This document shows positions 25,548-35,893 of a stretch of DNA of 64,000 bases, one piece after another. How positions within the stretch are numbered: position 1 is the first letter of the stretch; each line of letters opens with the position of its first letter. A program made the position numbers and the translations under genes. The DNA comes from Loktanella sp. IMCC34160 (GTDB lineage: Bacteria > Pseudomonadota > Alphaproteobacteria > Rhodobacterales > Rhodobacteraceae). The DNA lies in NCBI RefSeq assembly GCF_004145845.1, contig NZ_SELP01000001.1, positions 186,001 to 250,000 of the forward strand, written 5' to 3'. The notes below the pieces were generated by a model. It saw nothing but the letters and a program-made list of their open reading frames with translations. It was not told the origin of the DNA and did not search any database.

Positions 25548-26933
25548 TCAGGAGTGGATCGGCCCGTCGCCGCAGGCCAGCGCAGCCTCGCGCACGGCTT
25601 CGGAGAGGGTGGGGTGGGCGTGGCAGGTGCGGGCGATATCCTCGGCCGCGGCGCCGAATTCCATGCCGACGCAGATCTCGTGGATCAGTTCGCCAGCCCC
25701 CGGCCCGAGGATGTGGCAGCCCAGTACCCGGTCGGTTTCCTTGTCGGCGAGGATCTTCACGAAACCTTCGCCCGCGTTCATCGCCTTGGCGCGGCCATTG
25801 CCCATGAAGTTGAACTTGCCGACCTTATAGGCGCGGCCGGCCTCTTTCAGCTGTTCCTCGGTCTTGCCGACGCTGGCGACCTCGGGGTGGGTGTAGATCA
25901 CACCGGGGATCACGTCATAATTCACATGGCCATGCTGACCGGCCAGAACCTCGGCCACGGCCATGCCTTCGTCTTCGGCCTTGTGGGCCAGCATCGGGCC
26001 GGGGGTCGCGTCGCCGATGGCGTAGACGCCTTCGATATTGGTGGCATAGCGGCCGTCCACGGCGATCTGCCCACGGTCGGTCAGGGTGATGCCAAGCGCG
26101 TCCAGCCCCAGCCCTTCGACGAAGGGCCGCCGCCCGGTGGCCAGCAGGACCACATCGGCCTGAACCGTGTGTTCGCTGTCGTCCTTGCGCAGCTTATAGG
26201 TGACCTCGGCCCCCTTGCCCTTTTTCGCGGCGGATTGCACGGCGGCGCCCATGACAAAGTTCATGCCCTGCTTTTTCAGGGTCCGCTGGAAGGTCTTCTG
26301 AATCTCGCCATCCATGCCCGGGGTGATCTGGTCTAGGAATTCGATCACGGTCACATCGGCGCCCAGACGCTTGTAGACGCTGCCCAGTTCAAGGCCGATC
26401 ACGCCGGCGCCGATGACGATCATGGATTTCGGCACCTTGCCCAGTTCCAGCGCGCCGGTGGAGGTGACGACGGTTTTCTCGTCAACCTCGACGCCTTTCA
26501 GCGGCGACACCTCGGACCCCGAGGCGATGACGATGTTCTTCGTCTCGTGCACGGTATCGCCGACCTTGACCTTGCCGGGGGCGGGGATGCTGGCCCAACC
26601 CTTGATCCAGTCGACCTTGTTCTTCTTGAACAGGAACTCGATGCCCTTGGTGTTGCCGTCGATGACCTCTTGTTTGTAGGTCAGCATCTGCGCCCAATCG
26701 ACCGAGGGTGCTTTGCCCTTCAGGCCCATCTTGGCAAAGTTGTGCTCTGCCTCGTGCAATTGGTGCGAGGCGTGCAGGAGGGCCTTGGATGGGATACAGC
26801 CCACGTTCAGGCAGGTGCCGCCCAACGCGTCGCGCCCTTCGACCACGGCGGTCTTCAGGCCCAGTTGCGCGCAGCGGATCGCGCAGACATATCCGCCGGG
26901 ACCGGCGCCGATGATGATGACGTCATAGGACAT
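25548..26933 (-). CDS. lpd: Dihydrolipoyl dehydrogenase (E3) of the 2-oxoglutarate dehydrogenase complex
   Basis: A 461-residue FAD disulfide oxidoreductase that reoxidises the lipoyl groups of SucB and makes NADH. The FAD loop is [20 protein letters not shown], the redox-active disulfide [16 protein letters not shown], the NAD loop [16 protein letters not shown], and the C-terminal dimer-interface active site [21 protein letters not shown] precedes the ATG at 26933. It is the last gene of the operon, so it probably serves this complex rather than pyruvate dehydrogenase. Confidence 0.95.
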   Translation of the reverse strand: MSYDVIIIGAGPGGYVCAIRCAQLGLKTAVVEGRDALGGTCLNVGCIPSKALLHASHQLHEAEHNFAKMGLKGKAPSVDWAQMLTYKQEVIDGNTKGIEFLFKKNKVDWIKGWASIPAPGKVKVGDTVHETKNIVIASGSEVSPLKGVEVDEKTVVTSTGALELGKVPKSMIVIGAGVIGLELGSVYKRLGADVTVIEFLDQITPGMDGEIQKTFQRTLKKQGMNFVMGAAVQSAAKKGKGAEVTYKLRKDDSEHTVQADVVLLATGRRPFVEGLGLDALGITLTDRGQIAVDGRYATNIEGVYAIGDATPGPMLAHKAEDEGMAVAEVLAGQHGHVNYDVIPGVIYTHPEVASVGKTEEQLKEAGRAYKVGKFNFMGNGRAKAMNAGEGFVKILADKETDRVLGCHILGPGAGELIHEICVGMEFGAAAEDIARTCHAHPTLSEAVREAALACGDGPIHS

Positions 26934-26974
26934 GGGAGAGTTCCTTTGTAGTTCGGTCAATGTGGCCGCTTGGG

Positions 26975-27364
26975 TCAGACCAATGCTGCCAGAAGCAGGG
27001 CCATGGTTGCAAGGAAGCCCGCAAACCAAATGACGGTCCGCCAGGGGGACCAGCCGAACAGGTAGGCGGGGACGTAGAGAAGGCGGGCGCCAAGATAGAG
27101 GCCCGCGCAGGAGGCGGTGAAACTGGTTTCATTGCCGGAGAGGGTTATCACCAGAACCGCAGGGGTAAAGAGGGCAAGACTCTCAAAATGATTATTCAGC
27201 GCCCGCTGGGACCGACCCGCGATGCCGGTCAACTGCCGGGGTTCGTCGCGCGGGGACAGGGCATAGCGGGGGGTGACCTGAATATTGGCAAGCACCGAAT
27301 AGATGCAGAACTGGACGCCTTGCAGGAGGGCGGCGAGGGCAAGGATGGTGAGTTCGGGGGTCAT
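26975..27364 (-). CDS. MAPEG-family membrane protein
   Basis: A 129-residue integral membrane protein with four hydrophobic segments. The stretch [20 protein letters not shown], with its Asn-His-x-Glu pattern, and the later [15 protein letters not shown] are typical of MAPEG proteins (membrane-associated eicosanoid/glutathione metabolism). Its substrate is unknown. It is embedded between the small gene at 27368 and lpd with only 3 bp and 41 bp gaps, so it is co-transcribed with the suc operon. Confidence 0.85.
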   Translation of the reverse strand: MTPELTILALAALLQGVQFCIYSVLANIQVTPRYALSPRDEPRQLTGIAGRSQRALNNHFESLALFTPAVLVITLSGNETSFTASCAGLYLGARLLYVPAYLFGWSPWRTVIWFAGFLATMALLLAALV

Positions 27365-27367
27365 CTA

Positions 27368-27691
27368 CTATTTGGGCAGCTGTTGCGCCAGCAATGTCAA
27401 TGCTGACGCAACTCCACGCGCTTCTTGTCTAGGCACTCCGGCCCTTGAGAGCAGAGGTGCTACCATCGAAGCGACGTGGCGTGCATCCGACCTGTATCGC
27501 CGGTGTTCTTGAAAACACCTAATGGCTTCTTCGAAGAAGTATTCGTTGTCATTGCCATAATGCTGAATTGCGAGTTCGCACAATTCAGCAGCGCATGACC
27601 TGTTGAAGGGATCGGAATTCCTCTTGCCATTTCTGATCAACAAGAAGATCAAAAACGCAAGTATTGGACCAGCAATGTAATACCATTCCAT
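27368..27691 (-). CDS. Small membrane-anchored protein, 107 aa, inserted in suc operon
   Basis: One N-terminal membrane segment (YYIAGPILAFLIFLLI) followed by a soluble ~85-residue helical part (SCAAELCELAIQHYGNDNEY, then FFEEAIRCFQEHRRY). Codon use is more AT-rich than in sucB and lpd, which suggests later insertion. It lies 10 bp after the sucB stop and 3 bp before the MAPEG gene. No family recognised. Confidence 0.7.
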   Translation of the reverse strand: MEWYYIAGPILAFLIFLLIRNGKRNSDPFNRSCAAELCELAIQHYGNDNEYFFEEAIRCFQEHRRYRSDARHVASMVAPLLSRAGVPRQEARGVASALTLLAQQLPK

Positions 27692-27701
27692 AAAGCACTA
27701 C

Positions 27702-28907
27702 CTACAAATCCATCAGCAACCGGCGCGGGTCTTCCAGTGCTTCCTTGACCCGCACGAGGAAGGTCACGGCGCCTTTGCCGTCGACGATCCGGTGGTCGTA
27801 GGACAGGGCCAGATACATCATCGGGCGGATCACCATCTGCCCGTTTTCAACCATCACCCGGTCCTGGATCTTGTGCATCCCGAGGATCCCCGACTGCGGG
27901 GGGTTCAGGATGGGCGAGGACATGAGCGAGCCGTAGACCCCGCCGTTGGAGATGGTGAACGAGCCGCCCTGCATTTCCGCCATGGTCAGTTTGCCATCGC
28001 GGCCCTTGGCGCCCAGTTCACCGATTTCCTTTTCGATATCGGCAAAGCTTTTCTGATCGGCGTCGCGGACCACCGGCACCACAAGGCCCGTCGGCGTGCC
28101 AACGGCCACGCCCATGTGGACGTAGTTCTTGTAGACCACGTGATCGCCGTCGATCTCGGCGTTCACGTCCGGCACCTCTTTCAGCGCGTGGCAGCAGGCC
28201 TTCACGAAGAAGGACATGAAGCCGAGCTTTACGCCGTGCTTCTTCAGGAACAGGTCCTTGTATTCGTTGCGCAGCGCCATGATGCCGGACATGTCGGCCT
28301 CGTTATAGGTCGTCAGCATCGCGGCGCTGTTCTGGGCCTCTTTAAGGCGGCGGGCGATGGTCTGGCGCAGGCGGGTCATCTTGACCCGTTCCTCGCGCGC
28401 GGCGTCCGGCGCGGCGCGGGGCGCTGCCGGGGCGGCGGCGGGGGCCGATGCCGCGGGTTTCGGGGCGGAAAGCGCGTTCAGGACGTCCTCTTTCATGACC
28501 CGGCCATCCTTGCCGGTGCCTTGAACGCTGCCGTCCGACAGGTTATTGTCGGCCATCAGCTTCTTGGCGCTGGGGGCGTCTTCCACGTCCTTGGCGGGCG
28601 CGGTGGCCGCAGGGGCCGGGGCGGCGGCTTCGGCCTTGGGCTCTGCCTTGGGGGCCGGGGCGGCACCTTCGCCTTCGGTGATCTGGGCCAGAAGCGCGTC
28701 GACGCCGACGGTTTCGCCTTCGGCGGCCACAATCTCGGACAGGACGCCAGCGGCGGGCGCGGGTACTTCGACGGTTACCTTGTCGGTCTCCAGCTCGCAC
28801 AGCATTTCATCGGCTGCGACGGCGTCGCCGGGTTTTTTGAACCAGGTGGCGACGGTGGCTTCGGTGACGCTTTCGCCAAGGGTGGGCACGCGGACTTCGA
28901 TGCTCAT
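27702..28907 (-). CDS. sucB: Dihydrolipoyllysine succinyltransferase (E2o)
   Basis: The 401-residue core of the 2-oxoglutarate dehydrogenase complex. The lipoyl domain (1-75) carries the modified Lys in [12 protein letters not shown]; an Ala/Pro linker (~80-105) follows, then a peripheral-subunit-binding domain ([20 protein letters not shown], ~110-145), another Ala/Pro linker, and the catalytic domain with [17 protein letters not shown] near the end (His and Asp of HRxxDG). It begins 3 bp after sucA. One lipoyl domain is usual for E2o. Confidence 0.96.
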   Translation of the reverse strand: MSIEVRVPTLGESVTEATVATWFKKPGDAVAADEMLCELETDKVTVEVPAPAAGVLSEIVAAEGETVGVDALLAQITEGEGAAPAPKAEPKAEAAAPAPAATAPAKDVEDAPSAKKLMADNNLSDGSVQGTGKDGRVMKEDVLNALSAPKPAASAPAAAPAAPRAAPDAAREERVKMTRLRQTIARRLKEAQNSAAMLTTYNEADMSGIMALRNEYKDLFLKKHGVKLGFMSFFVKACCHALKEVPDVNAEIDGDHVVYKNYVHMGVAVGTPTGLVVPVVRDADQKSFADIEKEIGELGAKGRDGKLTMAEMQGGSFTISNGGVYGSLMSSPILNPPQSGILGMHKIQDRVMVENGQMVIRPMMYLALSYDHRIVDGKGAVTFLVRVKEALEDPRRLLMDL

Positions 28908-28910
28908 GGC

Positions 28911-31868
28911 TTAATTCCCTTCGATGGTCAGCGCATCGTTCACGAGCGCTGCTTGTTGTGCTTTGTGCTGAGAGGCGAGACCCGTGGCGGGCGAGGCCGA
29001 GGCGGGGCGACCGGTGTAAGTGGGCCGCTTGTGCTTGGCGTCGATCCGGGTCAGCACCCATTCGATGTTTGGTTCGATGAAGGACCAGGCACCCTGGTTC
29101 TTCGGTTCTTCCTGACACCAGACCATTTCGGCCCCTTTGAACCGCTCCAGTTCCTTCACCATCGACAGGGCGGGGAAGGGGTAGAACTGTTCGATCCGCA
29201 TCAGGTAGATGTCGTCGATGCCGCGCGCGTCGCGTTCTTCCAGCAGGTCGTAGTAGACCTTGCCGGAACACAGGACGACCCGCTTGATCTTGTCATCGGC
29301 CACCAGTTTCGTGTCGGAATGGCCCTTCTGCGCGTCGTCCCACAGGACGCGGTGGAAGGACGATCCGGTGGTGAAATCCTCGGTGTCCGAGATCGCCATC
29401 TTGTGCCGCAGAAGCGATTTCGGCGTCATCAGGATCAGCGGTTTGCGGTAGGTCCGGTGCAGCTGCCGCCGCAGGATGTGGAAGTAGTTCGCGGGCGTGG
29501 TGCAGTTGGCCACGATCCAGTTGTCGCCGCCGCACATTTGCAGGAACCGTTCCAGCCGGGCCGAGGAGTGTTCCGGCCCCTGACCTTCGAAGCCGTGCGG
29601 CAGAAGGACCGTCAGGCCGGACATCCGCAGCCATTTGGATTCGCCCGAGCTGATGAACTGGTCGAACATGATTTGGGCGCCGTTTGCGAAATCGCCGAAC
29701 TGCGCTTCCCAGAGGGTCAGCGCGTTGGGTTCGGCCAGCGAATACCCGTATTCGAAACCCAGAACCGCGTATTCCGACAGCATGGAGTCGATGACCTCGT
29801 ACTGGGCCTGCCCCTCGCGGATGTGGTTGAGCGGATAGTAGCGGTCTTCGGTCACCTGGTCGATGAAGCCCGAGTGCCGCTGGCTGAAGGTGCCGCGGGT
29901 CGCATCCTGACCGGACAGGCGCACCGGATAGCCTTCGAGCATCAGCGAGCCGAAGGCCAGCGCCTCGCCCGTGGCCCAGTCGAACCCTGTGCCGCTTTCG
30001 AACATCTCGGATTTGGCGGCCAGCAGCCGTTCGACGGTGCGGTGCATGTTCCAGCCATCCGGCGCGGTGGTCAGCGCGCGGCCGATGTCCTTCATCGCCT
30101 CGGGCGAAATGGCGGTTGTGCCGCGCTCGTAATTGTCGGCATCCCGCTTGTCGAGGTGCGACCAGCGCCCGTCCAGCCAGTCGGCCTTGTTCGGCTTGTA
30201 GTTCTTGCCGGCTTCGAATTCCTCGTTCAGGTGGGCCTGGAACGCGGCTTTCATGTCCTCGATTTCGCCCTCGGGGATCAGCCCGTCGGCGACCAGCCGT
30301 TCGGTGTAGAGGGTCAGCGTCGTCTTGTGGGTCTTGATCCGCTTGTACATCACCGGGTTGGTGAACATCGGCTCGTCGCCTTCGTTATGACCGAAGCGGC
30401 GATAGCAGAATATATCAAGGACCACGTCCTTGTGGAACTTCTGGCGGAATTCGGTCGCGACCTTGGCGGCGTGGACCACGGCCTCGGGGTCGTCGCCGTT
30501 GACGTGGAAGATCGGTGCTTCGACCATCAGGGCGATGTCGGTCGGATAGGGGGACGAGCGCGAGAAGTGCGGCGCGGTCGTGAACCCGATCTGGTTGTTG
30601 ACGATGATATGCATCGTGCCGCCGGTCTTGTGCCCCTTCAGGCCCGACAGGCCAAAGCCTTCGGCCACGACGCCCTGACCGGCAAAGGCCGCGTCGCCGT
30701 GCAGCAGCACCGGCAGGACCTTGATCCGGTCCACGTCGTTCTTCTGATCCTGCTTGGCGCGGACCTTGCCCAGAACCACCGGGTTCACCGCCTCGAGGTG
30801 CGAGGGGTTGGCAGTCAGCGACAGGTGCACCTTGTTGCCGTCGAATTCCCGGTCCGAGGATGCGCCAAGGTGGTATTTCACGTCGCCCGAACCATCCACG
30901 TCCTCGGGTTTGAAGCTGCCGCCCTGGAATTCGTTGAAGATGGCGCGGTAGGGTTTGCCCATCACGTTGGCCAGAACCGACAGGCGGCCCCGGTGGGGCA
31001 TGCCGATGACGATCTCCTCGACCCCAAGCGCGCCGCCGCGCTTGATGATCTGCTCCATCGCCGGGATCAGCGCCTCGCCCCCATCAAGGCCGAACCGCTT
31101 GGTGCCCATGTATTTCACGTGCAGGAATTTCTCGAAGCCCTCGGCCTCGACCAGCTTGTTCAGGATCGCCTTGCGCCCGTTCTTGGTGAACTGGATTTCC
31201 TTGCCGTAGCCTTCGATCCGTTCCTTCAGCCAGGCGGCCTCTTCCGGGTTGGAAATATGCATGTACTGCAGCGCGAAGGTGCCGCAATAGGTCCGGCGGA
31301 CGATGTCGATGATCTGGCGCATGGTCGCGATTTCAAGACCAAGCACATTGTCGATGAAGATCGGGCGGTCCATGTCCTTGTCGGTGAACCCGTAGGAGGC
31401 CGGATCAAGTTCCGGGTGCGGGGTCTGGTCGCGCATCCCCAGCGGGTCCAGATCGGCCACCAGATGGCCCCGAATCCGGTAGGCGCGGATGATCATAAGG
31501 GCGCGGATGCTGTCCAGAACGGCGGCGCGCACCTGTTCTTCGGACAGGCCGACTCCCTTTTCAGCGGCTTTCGCCTTGATCTTGTCGCCCGCGGCCTTGG
31601 GGTCTTCGGCCCATTGCCCATCCAGCGCGGCGGTCAGATCGTCGTTCGGCACCGGCGGCCAGTCGGCCCGCGCCCAGGAGGGGCCGGTCGCCTCTGCCCG
31701 CGCATCGGCGGGGGCATCCCCGAGGGACGAGAAGAAATCGCGCCACGCTTCGTCCACGGCAGAGGGGTCGGCGGCATATCGTGCATAAAGCTGCTCGATA
31801 TAATCCGCGTTGTGGCCTTGCAGAAAGCTGGAGGCGTGGAAGACGTCGTTGGAGGGATGTTCGGTCAT
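28911..31868 (-). CDS. sucA: 2-oxoglutarate dehydrogenase E1 component
   Basis: A 985-residue thiamine-diphosphate enzyme that decarboxylates 2-oxoglutarate and passes the succinyl group to SucB. The N-terminal segment for complex assembly (FLQGHNADYIEQLYARYA) is present. The TPP core includes GMPHRGRLSVLANV, LHGDAAFAGQGVVAEGFGLS and VNNQIGFTT. The ATG at 31868 (MTEHPSNDVFHASS) matches family starts. A ~118-bp gap separates it from sucD, but no palindrome of the TGTGATCACA type lies there, so transcription most likely comes from sucC. Confidence 0.96.
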   Translation of the reverse strand: MTEHPSNDVFHASSFLQGHNADYIEQLYARYAADPSAVDEAWRDFFSSLGDAPADARAEATGPSWARADWPPVPNDDLTAALDGQWAEDPKAAGDKIKAKAAEKGVGLSEEQVRAAVLDSIRALMIIRAYRIRGHLVADLDPLGMRDQTPHPELDPASYGFTDKDMDRPIFIDNVLGLEIATMRQIIDIVRRTYCGTFALQYMHISNPEEAAWLKERIEGYGKEIQFTKNGRKAILNKLVEAEGFEKFLHVKYMGTKRFGLDGGEALIPAMEQIIKRGGALGVEEIVIGMPHRGRLSVLANVMGKPYRAIFNEFQGGSFKPEDVDGSGDVKYHLGASSDREFDGNKVHLSLTANPSHLEAVNPVVLGKVRAKQDQKNDVDRIKVLPVLLHGDAAFAGQGVVAEGFGLSGLKGHKTGGTMHIIVNNQIGFTTAPHFSRSSPYPTDIALMVEAPIFHVNGDDPEAVVHAAKVATEFRQKFHKDVVLDIFCYRRFGHNEGDEPMFTNPVMYKRIKTHKTTLTLYTERLVADGLIPEGEIEDMKAAFQAHLNEEFEAGKNYKPNKADWLDGRWSHLDKRDADNYERGTTAISPEAMKDIGRALTTAPDGWNMHRTVERLLAAKSEMFESGTGFDWATGEALAFGSLMLEGYPVRLSGQDATRGTFSQRHSGFIDQVTEDRYYPLNHIREGQAQYEVIDSMLSEYAVLGFEYGYSLAEPNALTLWEAQFGDFANGAQIMFDQFISSGESKWLRMSGLTVLLPHGFEGQGPEHSSARLERFLQMCGGDNWIVANCTTPANYFHILRRQLHRTYRKPLILMTPKSLLRHKMAISDTEDFTTGSSFHRVLWDDAQKGHSDTKLVADDKIKRVVLCSGKVYYDLLEERDARGIDDIYLMRIEQFYPFPALSMVKELERFKGAEMVWCQEEPKNQGAWSFIEPNIEWVLTRIDAKHKRPTYTGRPASASPATGLASQHKAQQAALVNDALTIEGN

Positions 31869-31995
31869 TACGGGGCCTCGTAAGTGCGAAAACGGTTCGG
31901 TGCTGGTTATCTTGGTCGAAGAAATTGCACCGTAGTGGTGCCGTCGTGATGGGGTCGGGCACAGCCGCCAAAGGGTGTGCCCGACCACGTGTTCA

Positions 31996-32877
31996 TCAGC
32001 CGATTGCCTTCAGCACGGCTTCGCCCAGCGTGGCGGGGCTGTCGGCGACGATGATGCCTGCGCTGCGCATGGCTTCGATCTTCGATTCCGCGTCGCCCTT
32101 GCCGCCCGACACGATCGCGCCGGCGTGGCCCATGCGGCGGCCCGGAGGGGCGGTGCGCCCGGCGATGAAACCGGCGACCGGCTTCCAGCGGCCTTTCTTC
32201 TTCTGTTCGGCAAGGAATTCGGCGGCTTCTTCTTCCGCGGTGCCGCCGATCTCGCCGATCATGATGATCGACTGGGTCTCATCGTCGTCAAGGAACATGT
32301 CCAGCACGTCGATATGTTCCGTCCCCTTGATCGGGTCACCGCCGATGCCCACGGCGGTGGACTGGCCCAGACCGATGTCGGCGGTCTGCTTGACGGCCTC
32401 ATAGGTCAGGGTGCCCGAGCGGGACACGACGCCGACCGAGCCACGCTTGTGGATGTGGCCGGGCATGATGCCGATCTTGCAGGCGTCGGGGGTGATGATG
32501 CCGGGGCAGTTTGGCCCGATCAGGCGCGATTTGCTGTCTTCCAGCGCCCGCTTCACCTTCATCATATCCAGCACCGGGATGCCTTCGGTGATGCAGACGA
32601 TCAGCTCCATCTCGGCGTCGATCGCCTCGAGGATCGAATCCGCGGCGAAGGGCGGCGGGACGTAGATCACCGATGCGTTGGCTTCGGTCTTGGCCTTGGC
32701 TTCGTGGACCGAGTTGAAGACCGGCAGGTCAAGGTGGGTCTGCCCGCCCTTGCCAGGGGTCACGCCGCCGACCATCTTGGTGCCGTAGGCAATCGCCTGC
32801 TCCGAGTGAAACGTCCCCTGAGAGCCAGTAAAGCCCTGACAGATAACGCGGGTGTTTTCGTCTACGAGAATGGCCAT
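31996..32877 (-). CDS. sucD: Succinyl-CoA synthetase, alpha subunit
   Basis: A 293-residue subunit with the CoA-binding Rossmann fold ([20 protein letters not shown]), the [12 protein letters not shown] segment, [11 protein letters not shown], and the phosphorylated active-site His in [20 protein letters not shown]. It acts with SucC to interconvert succinyl-CoA and succinate with nucleotide triphosphate formation. AAAGGAG precedes the ATG. It follows a small membrane-protein gene inserted between sucC and sucD. Confidence 0.96.
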   Translation of the reverse strand: MAILVDENTRVICQGFTGSQGTFHSEQAIAYGTKMVGGVTPGKGGQTHLDLPVFNSVHEAKAKTEANASVIYVPPPFAADSILEAIDAEMELIVCITEGIPVLDMMKVKRALEDSKSRLIGPNCPGIITPDACKIGIMPGHIHKRGSVGVVSRSGTLTYEAVKQTADIGLGQSTAVGIGGDPIKGTEHIDVLDMFLDDDETQSIIMIGEIGGTAEEEAAEFLAEQKKKGRWKPVAGFIAGRTAPPGRRMGHAGAIVSGGKGDAESKIEAMRSAGIIVADSPATLGEAVLKAIG

Positions 32878-32890
32878 GTCGGCTTCTCCT

Positions 32891-33226
32891 TTAGGATAAT
32901 AGTTTGTTCGATCGGATAACCGCCACACCAGTCGCAAGCGCGATGGCGAAGATGATTATCGGCTGTAGGAGGTATGTTTGAAGCAAGTAGAACGGGGCCT
33001 GTGGAGCATCGCAGTACGCGGGAACAGACTCGGCCTGCGGGTGGCAGTTGGTCATCCAATCCCTATGCATGTCCCAAGTCAAATACACGAGCAAGGCACA
33101 TGGCATTGCGGCCAAACCTACCCCTGCTTGCACTCCCATCCTGTTGATCAAGTACCGTTGAGTGGCAAAGATGAGCCCGCCAACAACGATGAGGAAGATC
33201 AGGAACAGGAGCGCAAGTCCAAGCAC
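32891..33226 (-). CDS. Small membrane protein, 111 aa, between sucC and sucD
   Basis: Three hydrophobic segments: [37 protein letters not shown] and [16 protein letters not shown], separated by short loops with two Cys ([16 protein letters not shown]) on one side. It starts 5 bp after the sucC stop and ends 13 bp before sucD, so it is part of the operon. Its base composition is lower in G+C than the suc genes. I do not recognise a family. Confidence 0.72.
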   Translation of the reverse strand: MLGLALLFLIFLIVVGGLIFATQRYLINRMGVQAGVGLAAMPCALLVYLTWDMHRDWMTNCHPQAESVPAYCDAPQAPFYLLQTYLLQPIIIFAIALATGVAVIRSNKLLS

Positions 33227-33231
33227 GAAAT

Positions 33232-34425
33232 TCAGCCTTTCACCGCTTTCACGATTTTCTCTGCCCCGTCCGACAGGTTGTCGGCGGCGATCACGTTCAG
33301 GCCGGAGGTGTTGATGATCTCCTTGCCCTTCTCGACGTTGGTCCCTTCCAGACGGACGACCAGCGGCACTTGCAGGCCGACCTCTTTCACCGCGGCGACC
33401 ACGCCTTCGGCGATCACGTCACAGCGCATGATGCCGCCGAAGATGTTCACAAGGATGCCCTTCACGTTCGGGTCCGAGGTGATGATCTTGAAGGCCTCGG
33501 TCACCTTTTCCTTGGTGGCGCCGCCGCCGACGTCAAGGAAGTTGGCCGGTTCCGCGCCATAGAGCTTGATGATGTCCATCGTCGCCATGGCAAGGCCCGC
33601 GCCGTTGACCATGCAGCCAATCTCGCCGTCCAGCGCGATATAGTTGAGGTCGTATTTCGAGGCTTCCAGTTCCTTGGGGTCTTCCTCGGTCGTGTCGCGC
33701 AACTCGGCGATGTCGCGGTGCCGATACATGGCGTTGCCGTCGAAACCCATCTTGGCGTCAAGGCACTTCAGGTCGCCCTTGTCAGTGACGATCAGCGGGT
33801 TGATTTCCAGCATCTCCATGTCTTTTTCGGTGAACAGCTTGTAAAGCGTGCCCATCAGCGCGACGCATTGCTTGACCTGCGGCCCTTCGAGGCCAAGGCC
33901 AAAGGCGATGCGGCGGCCGTGGAAGGCCTGATAGCCGGTCGCCGGGTCGACGCTGAACGACAGGATCTTTTCGGGGGTGCTTTCGGCGACTTCTTCGATG
34001 TCCATGCCGCCCTCGGTCGAGGCGACGAAGGACACGCGGCTGGTGCCACGGTCGACGAGAAGGGCGAGGTAGAGTTCGCGCTCGATGCCCGAGCCGTCCT
34101 CGATATAGATGCGGTTGACCTGCTTGCCCGCCGGGCCGGTCTGCTTGGTCACAAGGGTGCGGCCCAGCATCTTCTTGGCTTCCTCGGCGGCCTCTTCCAC
34201 GGATTTGGCCAGACGCACGCCGCCTTTTTCACCGGCGTCCGCTTCCTTGAAGCTGCCCTTGCCGCGGCCGCCCGCGTGGATCTGCGCCTTGACGACCCAA
34301 AGCGGGCCATCCAGTTCTCCGGCGGCGGATTTTGCCTCTTCGGCGCGCAGAACAACGCGGCCGTCCGAGACAGGGGCGCCATAGGATCGCAGCAGCGCCT
34401 TGGCCTGATATTCGTGGATATTCAT
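33232..34425 (-). CDS. sucC: Succinyl-CoA synthetase, beta subunit (ADP-type likely)
   Basis: A 397-residue ATP-grasp subunit. It opens [20 protein letters not shown], has the nucleotide-binding stretch [38 protein letters not shown] and the CoA/phosphate-side segment [24 protein letters not shown] precedes the ATG. It is the first gene of the operon; two TGTGATCACA palindromes lie about 100 bp upstream. Confidence 0.96.
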   Translation of the reverse strand: MNIHEYQAKALLRSYGAPVSDGRVVLRAEEAKSAAGELDGPLWVVKAQIHAGGRGKGSFKEADAGEKGGVRLAKSVEEAAEEAKKMLGRTLVTKQTGPAGKQVNRIYIEDGSGIERELYLALLVDRGTSRVSFVASTEGGMDIEEVAESTPEKILSFSVDPATGYQAFHGRRIAFGLGLEGPQVKQCVALMGTLYKLFTEKDMEMLEINPLIVTDKGDLKCLDAKMGFDGNAMYRHRDIAELRDTTEEDPKELEASKYDLNYIALDGEIGCMVNGAGLAMATMDIIKLYGAEPANFLDVGGGATKEKVTEAFKIITSDPNVKGILVNIFGGIMRCDVIAEGVVAAVKEVGLQVPLVVRLEGTNVEKGKEIINTSGLNVIAADNLSDGAEKIVKAVKG

Positions 34426-34523
34426 CTAACGTCCCTCGCTAGGCTTCGGTTTCATCCAGCCAAAGCATAAGATTCGGTTGCAAAGAACGGTTATTTTTCC
34501 TGTGAGCGGTAAAATCCGACATT

Positions 34524-34554
34524 TGTGATCACAGTTTTTGAAAGTGTGATCACA
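34524..34554 (-). promoter_or_regulatory. Tandem TGTGATCACA palindromes of the suc operon promoter
   Basis: Perfect palindromes at 34524-34533 and 34545-34554, exactly 21 bp apart start-to-start (two helix turns), separated by 11 bases that contain an A5 run on the transcribed orientation (CTTTCAAAAAC). The nearer one is ~99 bp before the sucC ATG. The arrangement, the spacer and the flanks closely match those before sdhC. The -35 and -10 are not clear-cut here; an A-rich -10 between the palindromes is possible by analogy with sdhC. Confidence 0.75.
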
Positions 34555-34627
34555 AAATTGGGGTGTGAGTGGCTTTGGGGCGTTTTTGCCGGGAATCGCC
34601 GCCCATCAGGACAAAAGCGACGGCAAA

Positions 34628-35893
34628 TCACCCCTGATCGCGCAGCGCCGCCATATAGCGCGGCTTGTCCCCGGCATCCCGCGCCGCGCCGATGGCCTGT
34701 GCCAGCCCCTGAAGCGAGGCGATGTTGTGCCCCGCCCGGAAGCTGGTCACGTGGGGCAGCATGGCGCGGATGCCGGAGGCCTTGGGCGCAAACCCGTCCC
34801 AGCGCAGCAGTGGGTTCAGCCAGATCACCTGCCGCGCCGAGAGGGACAGCCGTTCCATCGCCTTGTCCAGCCCGCCGTCGGGGTCGCGGTCCAGCCCGTC
34901 GGTGATCAGGATCACAACCGCGCCTTGCCCCAGCACCCGGCGCGACCAATCCCGGTTGAAGGCGCGGATCGCCCCAGCGATGCGGGTGCCGCCCTCCCAA
35001 TCCTGCGCCTCGGCTCCGGCGGCGCGCAGGGCGGCGTCCACGTCGCGCCGGTCCATGTGGCGGGTGATGTTGGTCAGCCGGGTGCCAAAGGTAAAGGCAT
35101 GGACACGCGCCCAACCCTGTCCCTTGGCGTTGCTCACGGCGTGAACGAAATGCAGCACCGCGCGGGAATAGGCGGACATGGAGCCGGAGATATCGCAGAG
35201 CACCACAAGGTTCGGGGGGCGTTCCCGCCGCTTGCGGGTGACGAATTCGGTGATCTCTCCGCCGCGCCGCAGGCTGGCGCGCAGGGTCCGCCGCCAGTCG
35301 GGCAGGGGGCCGGGCCGGGCCATGGTCCGCCGCGACAGGATCGGACGGATCGGCAGGGTCATCCGGGCCAGCATCCGCTTGGCCTCGGCCATTTCGGCGC
35401 CGGTCATCTGTTCGAAATCCAACGTGCGCAGCCGCTCTTCGGAAGAGGCGGTCAGGCTGGCGTCGATGTCGATCTCGACCGCTTCGGTTTCGGGCGTGTC
35501 ACGGGGTTTGGGCACCTCGCGTTCCTGCCCGTCCAGCAGCGCCTCCGCGGCGCGTTTCGCGCCGGGATTGGCCTGTTCCTCGTCCTGCACGCCGCGCACG
35601 GCGGGCCGCAAGAAGGCCATCATATGTTCAAGAAAGGCCGGATCGCGCCAGAACAGGCGGAAGGTCTGGGCAAAGACCTGACGGTGTTCGGGGCGCGACA
35701 CGAAACAGGCGTGAAGGGTCCAGTAGAAATCGGCCCGTTCGGTAAAGCCCGCAACCTGAACTGCCCGGATCGCATCGGCCACCCGCCCCGGCCCCACGGG
35801 CAGGCCCGCCCGCCGCAGCGCCCGCGCGAAATGGGTGATGTTGTCGGGCAGCCGGCCATCGGTTTCGGGTAGGGGGGCGTAGGTTGCCGTCAT
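34628..35893 (-). CDS. VWA-domain protein, CoxE-like
   Basis: A 421-residue cytosolic protein. The N-terminal ~200 residues are helical (FARALRRAGLPVGPGRVADA...). The C-terminal von Willebrand A domain has the metal-site motif DISGSMSAYSRAV and the later TRIAGAIRAFNRDW and LITDGLDRDPDGG. In carbon monoxide dehydrogenase clusters such proteins (CoxE) work with MoxR-type ATPases to insert or activate metal centres; here no such target enzyme is adjacent. Its ATG overlaps the stop of the ATPase gene by 4 bp, so the two are translationally coupled. Confidence 0.88.
   Translation of the reverse strand: MTATYAPLPETDGRLPDNITHFARALRRAGLPVGPGRVADAIRAVQVAGFTERADFYWTLHACFVSRPEHRQVFAQTFRLFWRDPAFLEHMMAFLRPAVRGVQDEEQANPGAKRAAEALLDGQEREVPKPRDTPETEAVEIDIDASLTASSEERLRTLDFEQMTGAEMAEAKRMLARMTLPIRPILSRRTMARPGPLPDWRRTLRASLRRGGEITEFVTRKRRERPPNLVVLCDISGSMSAYSRAVLHFVHAVSNAKGQGWARVHAFTFGTRLTNITRHMDRRDVDAALRAAGAEAQDWEGGTRIAGAIRAFNRDWSRRVLGQGAVVILITDGLDRDPDGGLDKAMERLSLSARQVIWLNPLLRWDGFAPKASGIRAMLPHVTSFRAGHNIASLQGLAQAIGAARDAGDKPRYMAALRDQG

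Noticed and set aside
27792-31883. 1363-codon open frame on the plus strand, antisense to sucB/sucA
   Set aside because: It mirrors two well-supported enzyme genes, is His/Gly/Val-rich with no domain, and arises from GC-rich third-position bias.
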